64,000 nucleotides of DNA from Streptomyces phaeochromogenes. Lineage in GTDB: Bacteria; Actinomycetota; Actinomycetes; Streptomycetales; Streptomycetaceae. The position numbers and the translations under genes are program-made. Location: assembly GCF_001418655.1 (NCBI RefSeq), contig NZ_LIQZ01000116.1, forward strand, positions 1-64,000, in the 5' to 3' direction. The notes beneath the pieces were generated by a model. The model had not been told where the DNA came from. It did no database searches and saw only the letters and a list, made by a program, of their open reading frames with translations. Within the stretch, counting starts at the first letter, position 1. Every line of letters starts with the position of its first letter. This document shows, piece by piece, positions 41,155 to 49,293 of the stretch.

Positions 41155-42129
41155 CTAGTAGCTCAGGCTGTGGTCGAGGGCATCGAGGATCCGGTCGACC
41201 CCCGGAAGCCAGTCCGACTCAAGGCGGCTGGGCGGGTACGGGGTGTCGTATCCGGTGATCCGGAGCACCGGCGCTTCGAGGAAGTGGAACTCCTCCTGCT
41301 GGATCCTCGCGGCCAGCTCCGCCCCGAACCCGTGCGACAGCGAGGCCTCATGGGCGACCAGAGCCCGGCCGGTGCGGTGGACGGATTCCCGTACGGTGTC
41401 CAGGTCCAGCGGCGACAGGCTGCGCAGGTCGATGACCTCGACGCTGCGGCCCTCTTCGGCAGCGGCATCGGCCGCTTCGAGAGCCGCCGGGACCATGGGA
41501 CCGTACGCGATGAGTGTGGCGTCGGTGCCGGCCCGCAGCACACGAGCACGGTCGAACGGCGTTGGCGTCGACGTCTCGTCGGTGACCTCTCCCTTGGTCC
41601 AGTAGTGCCGCTTGGGTTCAAGGAAGATCACCGGGTCGTCGTCGTCCACGGCCTGGCGGATCATGTCGTACGCGTCCTGTGGGTTGGAGCAGGTGACGAC
41701 CTTGAGCCCGGCGGTGTGGGCGAAGTAGACCTCGGGCGATTCCGAGTGGTGCTCGATGGAGCCGATGCCGCCGCCGAACGGGATGCGGATGACCACGGGC
41801 AGGGTGATCACACCGCCCGAACGGTGCCGGAGCTTGGCGAGCTGGCTGATGATCTGGTTGACGGCCGGGTAGACGAAGCCGTCGAACTGGATCTCGCACA
41901 CCGGGCGGTAGCCGCGCAGGGCGAGACCGATCGCGGAGCCGACGATGCCCGCCTCACCGAGTGGGGTGTCGATGACTCTCAGGCTGCCGAACTCCTTCTG
42001 GAGCCCGTCGGTGACGCGGAACACCCCGCCCAGCCGTCCGATGTCCTCGCCCATCAGCAGGACTTTCGGATCGTCCGCCAGGGCTTTGCGAAGCCCGTTG
42101 TTGAGGGCCTTGACCATGGAGATGCTCAT
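41155..42129 (-). CDS. 2-oxoacid dehydrogenase E1 beta subunit
   Basis: A 324-aa transketolase-like subunit. VLLMGEDIGRLGGVFRVTDG, DTPLGEAGIVGSAIGLALRG and the cation-binding PVVIRIPFGGGIGSIEHHSE are diagnostic, and the C-terminal domain begins near YGPMVPAALEAADAAAEEGR. It pairs with the alpha subunit to bind thiamine diphosphate. The ATG at 42129 overlaps the alpha-subunit stop (ATGA), so subunits are made in equal amounts. Confidence 0.93.
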   Translation of the reverse strand: MSISMVKALNNGLRKALADDPKVLLMGEDIGRLGGVFRVTDGLQKEFGSLRVIDTPLGEAGIVGSAIGLALRGYRPVCEIQFDGFVYPAVNQIISQLAKLRHRSGGVITLPVVIRIPFGGGIGSIEHHSESPEVYFAHTAGLKVVTCSNPQDAYDMIRQAVDDDDPVIFLEPKRHYWTKGEVTDETSTPTPFDRARVLRAGTDATLIAYGPMVPAALEAADAAAEEGRSVEVIDLRSLSPLDLDTVRESVHRTGRALVAHEASLSHGFGAELAARIQQEEFHFLEAPVLRITGYDTPYPPSRLESDWLPGVDRILDALDHSLSY

Positions 42130-43295
42130 CGAGTGGCTCCGATCTCCTGGCCGGCGGCAAGGAATCCGGAGGCCAGGAACTCCGAGTGCTCGGCCAGTTG
42201 ACGCTTGAGCTCGGCCGGCATGTCGGCGTAGGTGTTCTCGAAGGACGAGGCATGGTCCGGCACGGGCAGCGCCCGGCAACCGGCCCTCAGGTGCTCGGCC
42301 AGCTCTTGTTCTCGTCGCTCGATGTCGGCGAAGTACTCCTCGCCCACACCACCGGTATCACCGACACCGCCGCTCGCGGTGAGATGAAGCCGCAGCCGCT
42401 CCAGCGGATCCTTGGCCGCCCACTCGTCGGTCTCGGCGGACGGGCGGTAACGGGTGGCGTCGTCGGCGGTGGTGTGCGCGTTGATCCGGTAGGTCACCGC
42501 CTCGATCAGCGTCGGCCCGCCACCGGACCGGGCGCGGGTCAGCGCTTCACGGGTCGCCGCGAGACAGGCCAGTACGTCATTGCCGTCGACGGACACACCG
42601 GGAAAGCCGAAGCCGGCCGCGCGCTGAGCGACGGGGACACGGCTCTGCACGCTGTACGGAGCGGAGATGGCCCACTGGTTGTTCTGGCAGAAGAACACCA
42701 CCGGCAGGTTCTGGGCAGCGGCCCAGAGGAACGCCTCGTTGGTCTCGCCCTCGCTCAGGGCCCCGTCACCGAGGAAGACCAGCACCGCCGTGTCGCGGGT
42801 GTCGTCTCCGGAGCCGACCACGTCGTCCCGGACCAGGCCCATGCCGTAGCCGACCGCATGCAGTGTCTGAGCGCCGATGACCAGGGTGTAGAGACCGAAA
42901 CGACGCTCGTACGGGTTCCAGCCGCCCAGTGTCGAACCGCGGAAGAGACCGAGCAGCGACACCGGATCGAGCCCGCGGCACCAGGCCACACCGTGCTCAC
43001 GGTAGGTGGGGAACACCATGTCCTGCTCGGCCAGCGCGTAGGCAGCACCGACCTGGGCGGCCTCCTGACCGCGCAGTGAGGGCCACAGGCCCAGTTCCCC
43101 TTGTCGCTGGAGCGCGATCGCCTCGGTATCCAGGCGGCGTACCAGCGCCATGTCCCGATAGAGGGCCAACAGATCGACCGCGGGAGGGAGTTCGAGCCTG
43201 CTGTCGGGTTCAAGCAGACCGTCGGGCGAGAGGAACTGGATCGGACCGTCGGCGGGTTCGGCGCCCGCGGTCGGCTTGGCTTGCTTACGTGGCAT
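42126..43295 (-). CDS. 2-oxoacid dehydrogenase E1 alpha subunit
   Basis: A 389-aa thiamine-diphosphate enzyme. The ThDP/Mg motif is FLGDGALSEGETNEAFLWAA through FFCQNN. The substrate-side FPTYREHGVAWCRGLD and the loop region INAHTTADDATRYRP match branched-chain/pyruvate E1-alpha proteins. First gene of the E1-alpha/E1-beta/E2 operon. ATG 43295 (MPRKQAKPTAG) is preferred; the GTG one codon upstream is equivalent. It follows the SDR gene at 43367 on the same strand. Confidence 0.93.
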   Translation of the reverse strand: MPRKQAKPTAGAEPADGPIQFLSPDGLLEPDSRLELPPAVDLLALYRDMALVRRLDTEAIALQRQGELGLWPSLRGQEAAQVGAAYALAEQDMVFPTYREHGVAWCRGLDPVSLLGLFRGSTLGGWNPYERRFGLYTLVIGAQTLHAVGYGMGLVRDDVVGSGDDTRDTAVLVFLGDGALSEGETNEAFLWAAAQNLPVVFFCQNNQWAISAPYSVQSRVPVAQRAAGFGFPGVSVDGNDVLACLAATREALTRARSGGGPTLIEAVTYRINAHTTADDATRYRPSAETDEWAAKDPLERLRLHLTASGGVGDTGGVGEEYFADIERREQELAEHLRAGCRALPVPDHASSFENTYADMPAELKRQLAEHSEFLASGFLAAGQEIGATR

Positions 43296-43366
43296 CACGG
43301 CTCTCGTTTCGGATACGCCGGTCGGGGCGCCGGCGGATGACTGGACAGCACAAGCACCGCTGGGCG

Positions 43367-44128
43367 TCAGCGCGGTGCCATACGGAGTGCTCCGTCGAGG
43401 CGGATCACACAGCCGTTGAGCATGGGGTTGTCGATGATGTGCTCGACCAGCGCGCCGAACTCGTCCGGCGCACCCAGCCTTGAGGGGTGGGGCACGGAGA
43501 CCTCAAGCGCCGCACGCGCCTTCTGAGGCAGTCCCGCCATGAGCGGGGTGTCGAACAGCCCGGGCGCCACGGTGACGACCCGGATGCCCTTGTCGGCCAA
43601 GTCCCGTGCGGCGGACAGCGTCAGTGAGGCGACTCCGCCCTTGCTGGCGGCGTAGGCGGCCTGCCCGATCTGTCCGTCGTACGCGGCGATGGAGGAGGTG
43701 CAGACGATGACGCCGCGGTCACCGTCGACGGGGGCATTGCCCGCCATCACCGCCGCGGCGGTGCTCAGGACGTTGAAGGTCCCCACGAGGTTGATGTCCA
43801 CCACGCGGCGGAACTGGTCGAGCGGGAGCACTCCCCGGCTGCCGATGATCCGTCCGGGTGTGGCCACCCCGGCGCAGTTGACGGCTACACGCAGCGTGCC
43901 GAGTTCGGCGGCCGTGGCGAACGCCGCCCGCACCTCGGACGCGTCCGTGACGTCGGCCGGTACGAAATGTGCGCGCTTGCCGAGGTGGTCGGCGAACTCA
44001 CGGCCCGCACCAGTGGGCAGGTCCAGAACCACCACGGTGGCTCCCTCGAAATGCAACCTCTCGGCCACGGCACGCCCGAGGCCCGAAGCGCCGCCGGAAA
44101 CGACGGCTACGGCATCGCGATACTGCAC
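43367..44128 (-). CDS. SDR of the 3-hydroxyacyl-CoA dehydrogenase type 2 group
   Basis: A 253-aa SDR with GGASGLGRAVAERL, NCAGVATPGRIIG and the catalytic Ser in CTSSIAAYDGQIG followed by YAASKGGV. An Asp at the end of the second strand (VVLDLPTG) suggests NAD. The overall pattern, including DTPLMAGLPQKAR, matches the type 2 3-hydroxyacyl-CoA dehydrogenases of fatty acid and branched-chain degradation. The GTG at 44128 follows GAGGAGAACTGCC. It fits a catabolic set with the acyl-CoA dehydrogenase upstream and E1/E2 downstream. Confidence 0.88.
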   Translation of the reverse strand: MQYRDAVAVVSGGASGLGRAVAERLHFEGATVVVLDLPTGAGREFADHLGKRAHFVPADVTDASEVRAAFATAAELGTLRVAVNCAGVATPGRIIGSRGVLPLDQFRRVVDINLVGTFNVLSTAAAVMAGNAPVDGDRGVIVCTSSIAAYDGQIGQAAYAASKGGVASLTLSAARDLADKGIRVVTVAPGLFDTPLMAGLPQKARAALEVSVPHPSRLGAPDEFGALVEHIIDNPMLNGCVIRLDGALRMAPR

Positions 44129-44160
44129 GGCAGTTCTCCTCACGTGTGGGCATGAAGGGC

Positions 44161-44208
44161 TGGCGTCCGGACAGGAGAGTTGGCGTCCGGACGCGAAGGG
44201 TTGGCGTC
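44161..44208. repeat. Short direct repeats between catabolic genes
   Basis: TGGCGTCCGGAC at 44161-44172 and 44181-44192, plus a partial TGGCGTC at 44202-44208, recur every 20 bp in the 89-bp gap between the SDR and acyl-CoA dehydrogenase genes. The second copy contains GCGTCCGGACGC, a 12-bp dyad (44183-44194). Regulatory meaning unknown. Confidence 0.6.
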
Positions 44209-44217
44209 GTGGGGCGA

Positions 44218-45369
44218 TCAGCGTGCGGGACCCGCGAGTTGACGGCTGATCACCAGGCGCTGGATCTGGTTGGTGCCTTCGAAGATCTGCGTGATCTTCG
44301 CTTCCCGCATGAACCGTTCCACCGGGTGGTCGAGCGTGTATCCCGCGCCGCCGAGCACCTGCACCGCGTCGGTCGTGACCGCCATCGCCGTGTCGGTCGC
44401 GATCAGCTTGGCCACACTGGCCTGCCGGGTGTACGGCTGACCGTTGTCCTTGCGGCGCGCGGCGACCAGGTAGGTCGCGCGGGCGGCTTCGGTCCTGGCG
44501 GCCATGTCGGCCAGCAGGAATCCGACGCCCTGGTGCGCGATGACCGGTCGCCCGAACGTCTGCCGCTCCCGGGCGTATCCGACCGCGTAGTCCAGAGCGG
44601 CCTGCGCGATACCGACGGCGACCGCGGCGATCCCCAGCCGGCCCGCGTCGAGAGCCGACAAGGCGATCTGCAGTCCCTGACCAGGAGCGCCCACGAGCCT
44701 GTCCTCGGGGATGACGACATCCTCGAAACGCATCTCGGCAGTGGTCGAACTGCGCAGACCCATCTTGCGTTCCGGTGTTCCCGCGACAAGCCCTGCCGTG
44801 TCGGCGTCGACGTGGAAGCACGAGATGCCCCGGTCCGCGTCAGGAGAGGTCCGCAGGAACACGGTGTAGAAGTCGGCCCGGCCACCGTGTGTGACCCAGG
44901 CCTTCGTGCCCCGTGCGGTCCAGCCGTGCGGCGCCTGGGTGGCGGACGCGCGCAGCGCCCCGGGATCGGAACCCGCGTGGGCTTCGGACAGGGAGTACGC
45001 GCCCAGGGCCTCGCCGCTCAGCATCCGCGGCAGGAGTTCGGCCCGCTGTGCCTCGGTGCCGAAGGTGGTCACCGGGTGGCAGGACAGCGTGTGCACACTC
45101 ATGCCGACGGCCACTGCGGCCCAGCGCGCGGCGATCTCCTCCAGCACCTGGAGGTAGACCGTGTAGGGCTGGCCCCCGCCGCCGATGTCCTCACTGAACG
45201 GCAGAGTCAGCAGCCCGACCTCGCCTAGGAGACCGAAGACCTCGCGGGGAAACCGGCCCTTGTCCTCGAACTCGGCGACCCGTGGTTCCAGTTCCTTGTC
45301 CGCGATGTCCGTGACCAGTTCCAGCAGGTCATAGGCCTCGCGGGATGGCAGCTCACGTTCTACTTTCAC
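44218..45369 (-). CDS. Acyl-CoA dehydrogenase
   Basis: A 383-aa FAD enzyme that introduces the alpha,beta double bond in acyl-CoA. AYSLSEAHAGSDPGALRASA is the FAD/substrate segment, ERQTFGRPVIAHQGVGFLLA the central helix, and AKITQIFEGTNQIQRLVISR near the C terminus contains the expected catalytic Glu (FEGTNQ). The GTG at 45369 is supported by AGGAGAGGGCC and by KVERELPSREAY as the family-like N terminus. Divergent from the Lrp gene, which may sense an amino acid whose degradation this operon performs. Confidence 0.92.
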   Translation of the reverse strand: MKVERELPSREAYDLLELVTDIADKELEPRVAEFEDKGRFPREVFGLLGEVGLLTLPFSEDIGGGGQPYTVYLQVLEEIAARWAAVAVGMSVHTLSCHPVTTFGTEAQRAELLPRMLSGEALGAYSLSEAHAGSDPGALRASATQAPHGWTARGTKAWVTHGGRADFYTVFLRTSPDADRGISCFHVDADTAGLVAGTPERKMGLRSSTTAEMRFEDVVIPEDRLVGAPGQGLQIALSALDAGRLGIAAVAVGIAQAALDYAVGYARERQTFGRPVIAHQGVGFLLADMAARTEAARATYLVAARRKDNGQPYTRQASVAKLIATDTAMAVTTDAVQVLGGAGYTLDHPVERFMREAKITQIFEGTNQIQRLVISRQLAGPAR

Positions 45370-45471
45370 TGCTGGGCCCTCTCCTGCGGTCTCGTCCTCG
45401 TGGATGGGACTACAGTCGACAGCGCGCTGCCCAGGGTGCAATTAACCTGCAGAGATCTTGTCGTGCGCGCA

Positions 45472-45485
45472 AACTTCAGGAAGTT
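45472..45485. promoter_or_regulatory. 14-bp palindrome between divergent genes
   Basis: AACTTC-AG-GAAGTT lies 48 bp before the Lrp start and 103 bp before the acyl-CoA dehydrogenase start. It suits a dimeric Lrp/AsnC protein controlling both directions. Confidence 0.5.
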
Positions 45486-45532
45486 CGATCAAGGTTCCAC
45501 GCAAAGAACCCGCTCATGAGTGAGGTATGTCC

Positions 45533-45982
45533 ATGTCCGGTACCGAGCACGTCGACAGTGTCGACAGCACGATCATCGACCTGCTGGTGCAGGACGGCCG
45601 GCGGACGGTCACGGAGATCGCCGAGCAGGTCAGCCTGTCTCCGTCCGCCGTGAAGCGGCGCATCGACCGTCTCGAACGGGTCGGGGTGATCGCGGGCTAC
45701 ACGGTCGTCCTGGACCACGGCAAGCTCGGGTCCAGCTTCGAGGCCTTCGTCGAGCTGAGGTTCTCGGGGGACGTGAAGGTCGAGATGATCACCATGGCGG
45801 CCACCAGCGTCAAGGAGGTCCTGGAGGTCTTCACGGTGGCCGGGGACCCCGACGCGCTGGTCCGGGTCCGCGTGTCCGGCGTCCAGCACCTGCGGGATGT
45901 CATCGACCGACTGCGCCGCTCGGGGCCGGTCATCGGGACGAAGACCTTGATGGTCCTGGGGGCGTGGCGGCGGGACGGCTGA
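45533..45982 (+). CDS. Lrp/AsnC-family regulator
   Basis: A 149-aa regulator. The HTH is VDSTIIDLLVQDGRRTVTEI plus EQVSLSPSAVKRRIDRLERV, followed by GVIAGYTVVLDHGKLG and the RAM ligand/oligomer domain ending near IGTKTLMVLGAW. ATG 45533 is preferred because GAGG lies 7 nt upstream; ATG 45527 is two codons longer. Divergent from the catabolic acyl-CoA dehydrogenase/SDR/E1-E2 genes, its likely targets. Confidence 0.92.
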   Translation: MSGTEHVDSVDSTIIDLLVQDGRRTVTEIAEQVSLSPSAVKRRIDRLERVGVIAGYTVVLDHGKLGSSFEAFVELRFSGDVKVEMITMAATSVKEVLEVFTVAGDPDALVRVRVSGVQHLRDVIDRLRRSGPVIGTKTLMVLGAWRRDG

Positions 45983-46013
45983 GCCCTGGGGCAGGTGGAA
46001 GCGCGATCCGAAA

Positions 46014-46050
46014 TTTGCCCAGTAGGCACATCTATTTGCCTACTGGGTTG
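46014..46050 (+). promoter_or_regulatory. Paired sites of the TTGCC-N5-GGCAA class
   Basis: TTGCC-CAGTA-GGCAC (46015-46029) and an inverted copy TTGCC-TACTG-GGTTG (46036-46050) precede the aldolase operon by about 70-100 bp. The same spacer core (CAGTA/TACTG) occurs in both orientations. TTGACT at 46048-46053 may be the -35. Related palindromes precede the XRE-cupin gene at 51597 and the hydrolase at 52947. Confidence 0.55.
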
Positions 46051-46117
46051 ACTTCCCTGGTTCGTCGGGCGCACGCTGAAGGAGGCCCAACCGCACTGAA
46101 CAGGGAGGCGTGAGCAC

Positions 46118-46927
46118 ATGTCCGTGTCGACTGAGAGCGCCGGCGCAGAGGATCTGGACAGCATCGGCGAGCTCGACATACCGCAGCTGTCGGACGTGAA
46201 GGACTCGGTCGAGTCCGAACGCCGGCACCGCAAGGAACAGCTGGCGATCGCCTTCCGGATCTTCGCGCGGTACGGGTTCGACGAAGGCATCGCGGGACAC
46301 ATCACGGCACGCGACCCGGAGTTCCCCGACCGCTTCTGGGTCAACCCGTACGCCGTGCACTTCTCGAAGATCCGGGTGAGCGATCTGCTGCTCATCGACG
46401 AGAAGGGACAGGTGATCGAGGGCGATCACCGCACCAACAAGGCTGCCTTCTGGATCCACTCCTCGATTCACCACGCGCGCCCCGACGTGGTCGCCGTCGC
46501 GCACGCCCATACGATCCACGGCCGGGCCTTCGCCTCCCTGAACAAGCTTCTCGACCCGATCGTCCAGGAATCGTGTGCCTTCGCCGGGGACCATGTGCTC
46601 TTCGACGAGTACAAGGGCCTAGTGCTGGAGAAGGCGGAGGGCGAGCGCATCGCCGAGCGGCTGGGAGACAGCAGGGCGGCGATCCTGCGCCATCACGGGC
46701 TGCTCACCGCGGGCCGGTCCGTCGAGGAGGCGGCCTGGTGGTTCATCACGATGGACCGGGCCTGCCAGATGCAGTTGCTGGCCGACGCGGCGGGCAAGCC
46801 GCGAATCATGAGTGACGAGGAAGTCACCCTGGCTCACCGGCAGTTCAGCAACGCCAACATGGCCCGGCACAACTTCAACCTCCTCGCCGGACTCGTGGTG
46901 GACGAGGAGCCCGACGTCCTGCAGTGA
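46118..46927 (+). CDS. Class II aldolase/adducin-family protein
   Basis: A 269-aa metal-dependent aldolase-fold protein. IAGHITARDPEFPDRFWVNP, VAVAHAHTIHGRAFASLNKL with two zinc His residues, and AAILRHHGLLTAGRSVEEAA with further His ligands are clear. Members cleave phosphorylated or free aldols or decarboxylate keto acids; substrate here is unknown. GGAGG lies 11 nt before the ATG. First gene of an operon with RidA and an esterase. Confidence 0.9.
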   Translation: MSVSTESAGAEDLDSIGELDIPQLSDVKDSVESERRHRKEQLAIAFRIFARYGFDEGIAGHITARDPEFPDRFWVNPYAVHFSKIRVSDLLLIDEKGQVIEGDHRTNKAAFWIHSSIHHARPDVVAVAHAHTIHGRAFASLNKLLDPIVQESCAFAGDHVLFDEYKGLVLEKAEGERIAERLGDSRAAILRHHGLLTAGRSVEEAAWWFITMDRACQMQLLADAAGKPRIMSDEEVTLAHRQFSNANMARHNFNLLAGLVVDEEPDVLQ

Positions 46928-47008
46928 CGGAGCAGGCCGGGGTCGTGGCGGGGCGCCGAGCTGCGCGCCGAGTCGTGTGTCGACCCCCAAAACGAGACTG
47001 GAGACGCC

Positions 47009-47416
47009 ATGTCAATCCAACGAGTGAACCCGGACACTGTCGCGCCCCCGGTCCAGGGCCTCTACACCCACGCGGCGATCGGCACGGGCAGCCGCTTCAT
47101 CGCGATAGCCGGGCAGATCGCGCTCGACTCCGACGGCGACCTCGTCGGACCCGGAGACCATGAAGCACAGGCCGAACAGGCCTTTCGCAACTTCAGAGCC
47201 GCCCTGGAAGCCGCCGGTGCGACCCCGGACGATCTGATCAAGAACACGATCCATGTCGTCGGCCACGAACCCGAGTTGATCGGCCCCATCTTCGCAGCGG
47301 GCCAACGTGCCTTTGACGGCAAGTGGCCGGTATCGGCGAGCACCTTCCTCGGCGTGCAGACGCTCGGCATGCCCGAGTGGCTCATCGAGGTCGACGGGTT
47401 CGCGGTTCTGCGGTGA
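47009..47416 (+). CDS. RidA-family protein
   Basis: A 135-aa YjgF/YER057c/UK114 family protein. GSRFIAIAGQIALDSDGDLV, AQAEQAFRNFRAALEAAGAT and the C-terminal GMPEWLIEVDGFAV match, although the usual active-site Arg region is modified (ASTFLGVQTL in place of RxxVxV). RidA proteins deaminate reactive enamine/imine intermediates. Lies 81 bp after the aldolase and 88 bp before the esterase. GGAGACGCC precedes the ATG. Confidence 0.85.
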   Translation: MSIQRVNPDTVAPPVQGLYTHAAIGTGSRFIAIAGQIALDSDGDLVGPGDHEAQAEQAFRNFRAALEAAGATPDDLIKNTIHVVGHEPELIGPIFAAGQRAFDGKWPVSASTFLGVQTLGMPEWLIEVDGFAVLR

Positions 47417-47504
47417 GGCCCGCCGAGCGACTTCGCGACTCGGGCTCACCCACCTTCAGCGTGTCCACGCGTCCAAGACCCGCATCTACGACACAGGAGT
47501 CCTG

Positions 47505-48452
47505 ATGCCGCTTCTCCCCGGCGTGCAGCGCCTCATCGACATGGCCGCGGACGGCCCGTCGTTGGCGGACATCCCCATCCAGCAGGCCCGGCTCCAACTC
47601 GACACGCTGGCCGCGAGCTTCGGCACAGGCGACCGGGTCGGTTCCACCTCCGACGTCGACATCCCGACGCGGTCAGGAACGGTCCCCGCGAGGGTCTATC
47701 ACCCGGAGGGCGGTGGTGCCGACCTGCCGCCACTGCTGTACTTCCACGGCGGCGGATGGTCGGTCGGCGGGCTCGACACCTCTGACGCCCTGTGCCGCAA
47801 ACTCACCGCTCGCAGCGGGGGAGTGGTGGTGAACGTCGACTACCGGCTGGCCCCCGAGAACCCGTACCCCGCCGCCGTCGAGGACGCGCTCGCCGCGGCG
47901 GCCTGGCTCAGCCGGAACGCCGCCGACCTCAATGCCGGCGGCCCAGGGATCCTCGTCGGTGGTGACAGCGCCGGGGGCAACCTCGCCGCGGTCGTCGCAC
48001 AGGCCTCGCGGTCCACGGACGAGTTCACCGTACGGGCGCAGCTGCTCATCTGCGCGCCAGTGAACCTCGCGGATCGCCGCGGCTCCTACGTCGAGTTCGC
48101 CAAGGGCTACTTCGTGTCGACGAGCGAATTCGAGCACTGGATCAGCCTCTACGCCCCTGGACAGGATCTGTCGGCCCCTCAACTCTCCCCGGCCGCCGCC
48201 ACCGACCTTGCGGGCACACCTGCCGCCCTGATCGTCACAGCCGAGTACGACCCACTCCGTGACGCCGGGGAGGAGTACGCCCGCGCCCTGCAAGCGGCCG
48301 GGGTCGACGTAGCCCTGCACCGCGTCGCCGGGCAGGTCCACGACTTCCCCGTACTGGGCGACCTCATTCCCGAGGGCGACGCGGGGGTCGACGACATCGT
48401 CGCCCGGTGGCGTGCGCTGCTGGCAGGCGGGCCCGAGGCGAACTCCGCCTGA
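47505..48452 (+). CDS. HSL-family alpha/beta hydrolase (carboxylesterase)
   Basis: A 315-aa cytosolic esterase. The hormone-sensitive-lipase oxyanion motif HGGGWSVGG, YRLAPENPYPAAVEDALAAA, the nucleophile in VGGDSAGGNLAA, the acid in VTAEYDPLRDAG and the His in VHDFPVLG are all in place. GCCATGTCG-type upstream codons are excluded by the AGGAG 7 nt before ATG 47505. Third gene after the aldolase and RidA; a hairpin terminator follows. Confidence 0.9.
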   Translation: MPLLPGVQRLIDMAADGPSLADIPIQQARLQLDTLAASFGTGDRVGSTSDVDIPTRSGTVPARVYHPEGGGADLPPLLYFHGGGWSVGGLDTSDALCRKLTARSGGVVVNVDYRLAPENPYPAAVEDALAAAAWLSRNAADLNAGGPGILVGGDSAGGNLAAVVAQASRSTDEFTVRAQLLICAPVNLADRRGSYVEFAKGYFVSTSEFEHWISLYAPGQDLSAPQLSPAAATDLAGTPAALIVTAEYDPLRDAGEEYARALQAAGVDVALHRVAGQVHDFPVLGDLIPEGDAGVDDIVARWRALLAGGPEANSA

Positions 48453-48468
48453 TTTCCCCAGCACGGAA

Positions 48469-48496
48469 CGGCCATCGCGAGTCCCCGCGATGGCCG
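48469..48496. terminator. 11-bp stem hairpin between convergent genes
   Basis: CGGCCATCGCG (48469-48479) pairs perfectly with CGCGATGGCCG (48486-48496) across 6 nt, 16 bp after the esterase stop and 26 bp from the SDR stop. Confidence 0.7.
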
Positions 48497-48522
48497 CTGC
48501 TGTGTGCACCGGTCGAACGACG

Positions 48523-49278
48523 TCAGAAGCCGTGCCGAGCCCCGCCGTCCACCGACAGCATCACCCCGGTCACGTAGGAAGCCGCCGGCGACAGCAGGAA
48601 CGCGCCCGCGCGTCCGAACTCCTCCGGCGCCCCGTACCGCCCGAGCGGAATCCCGGACTCGTTGGCGGCCCGCCTGGTCTCGGGATCGGGGGACAGCCCG
48701 TCCAGCTCGCGCATGCGATCCGTGGCGATCCGCCCTGGGAGCAGCCCGAAGACGCGGATGCCGCGCGGGCCCAGCTCGTCCGCGAGTGACTTGGCGAACC
48801 CGGCGAGTCCGGGCCGCAGTCCGTTGGAGATGGCCATCCCGGGGGCCGGCTCGTACGCCGTGCTGGACAGGACGAAGCCGATGGAACCCCCGTCCCCCAG
48901 TCCCGCGGAGGCCGCTCGGGCGAGCCGTACCGCGCCCAGGAACACCGACTCGAACGCCGCCTGCCACTGCTCGTCGGTGTTGTCCGCCGCGTTGCCCGCG
49001 GGCGGTCCGCCGACGCTGACGAGGATGCCGTCGAAGCCGCCGAACAACTCCCGTGCGGTGGCGATCAGTTGCCGCGGCGCCTGCGGGTCGGAGTTGTCCA
49101 CGGCGACTCCGACCGCGTTCGGCCCCAGCTCGGCCGCCGCCTCTGCGGCCCGCTTCTCGTCGCGGCCGGTGACGACCACCTTGGCCCCGTCGGCGACCAG
49201 CTCGCGCGCGACGGCGTAACCCAGCCCGCGCGTGCCACCGGTGACGACGTGCACCCTGTCCTTCAGTCCCAGATCCAT
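48523..49278 (-). CDS. Short-chain dehydrogenase/reductase
   Basis: A 251-aa SDR. VTGGTRGLGYAVARELVADG, a basic residue after strand two (VTGRDEKRA, NADP-like) and VSVGGPPAGNA in place of the usual NNAG. The late PLGRYGAPEEFGRAGAFLLS and YVTGVMLSVDGG are typical. The canonical YxxxK reads differently around SNGLRPGLAGFAKSLADELG, where Tyr seems replaced (AISNGLRPGLAGFAK), so catalysis may be altered. It lies 15 bp after the FAD monooxygenase and is probably co-transcribed with it under TetR control. Confidence 0.85.
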   Translation of the reverse strand: MDLGLKDRVHVVTGGTRGLGYAVARELVADGAKVVVTGRDEKRAAEAAAELGPNAVGVAVDNSDPQAPRQLIATARELFGGFDGILVSVGGPPAGNAADNTDEQWQAAFESVFLGAVRLARAASAGLGDGGSIGFVLSSTAYEPAPGMAISNGLRPGLAGFAKSLADELGPRGIRVFGLLPGRIATDRMRELDGLSPDPETRRAANESGIPLGRYGAPEEFGRAGAFLLSPAASYVTGVMLSVDGGARHGF

Positions 49279-49293
49279 GACTCAGGTCCCCTT

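Noticed and set aside
43183-45527. Repeated TGGCGTCCGGAC units as a CRISPR or integron array
   Set aside because: Only two and a half 12-bp copies with 8-bp spacing, no spacers of array length and no cas or integrase gene.
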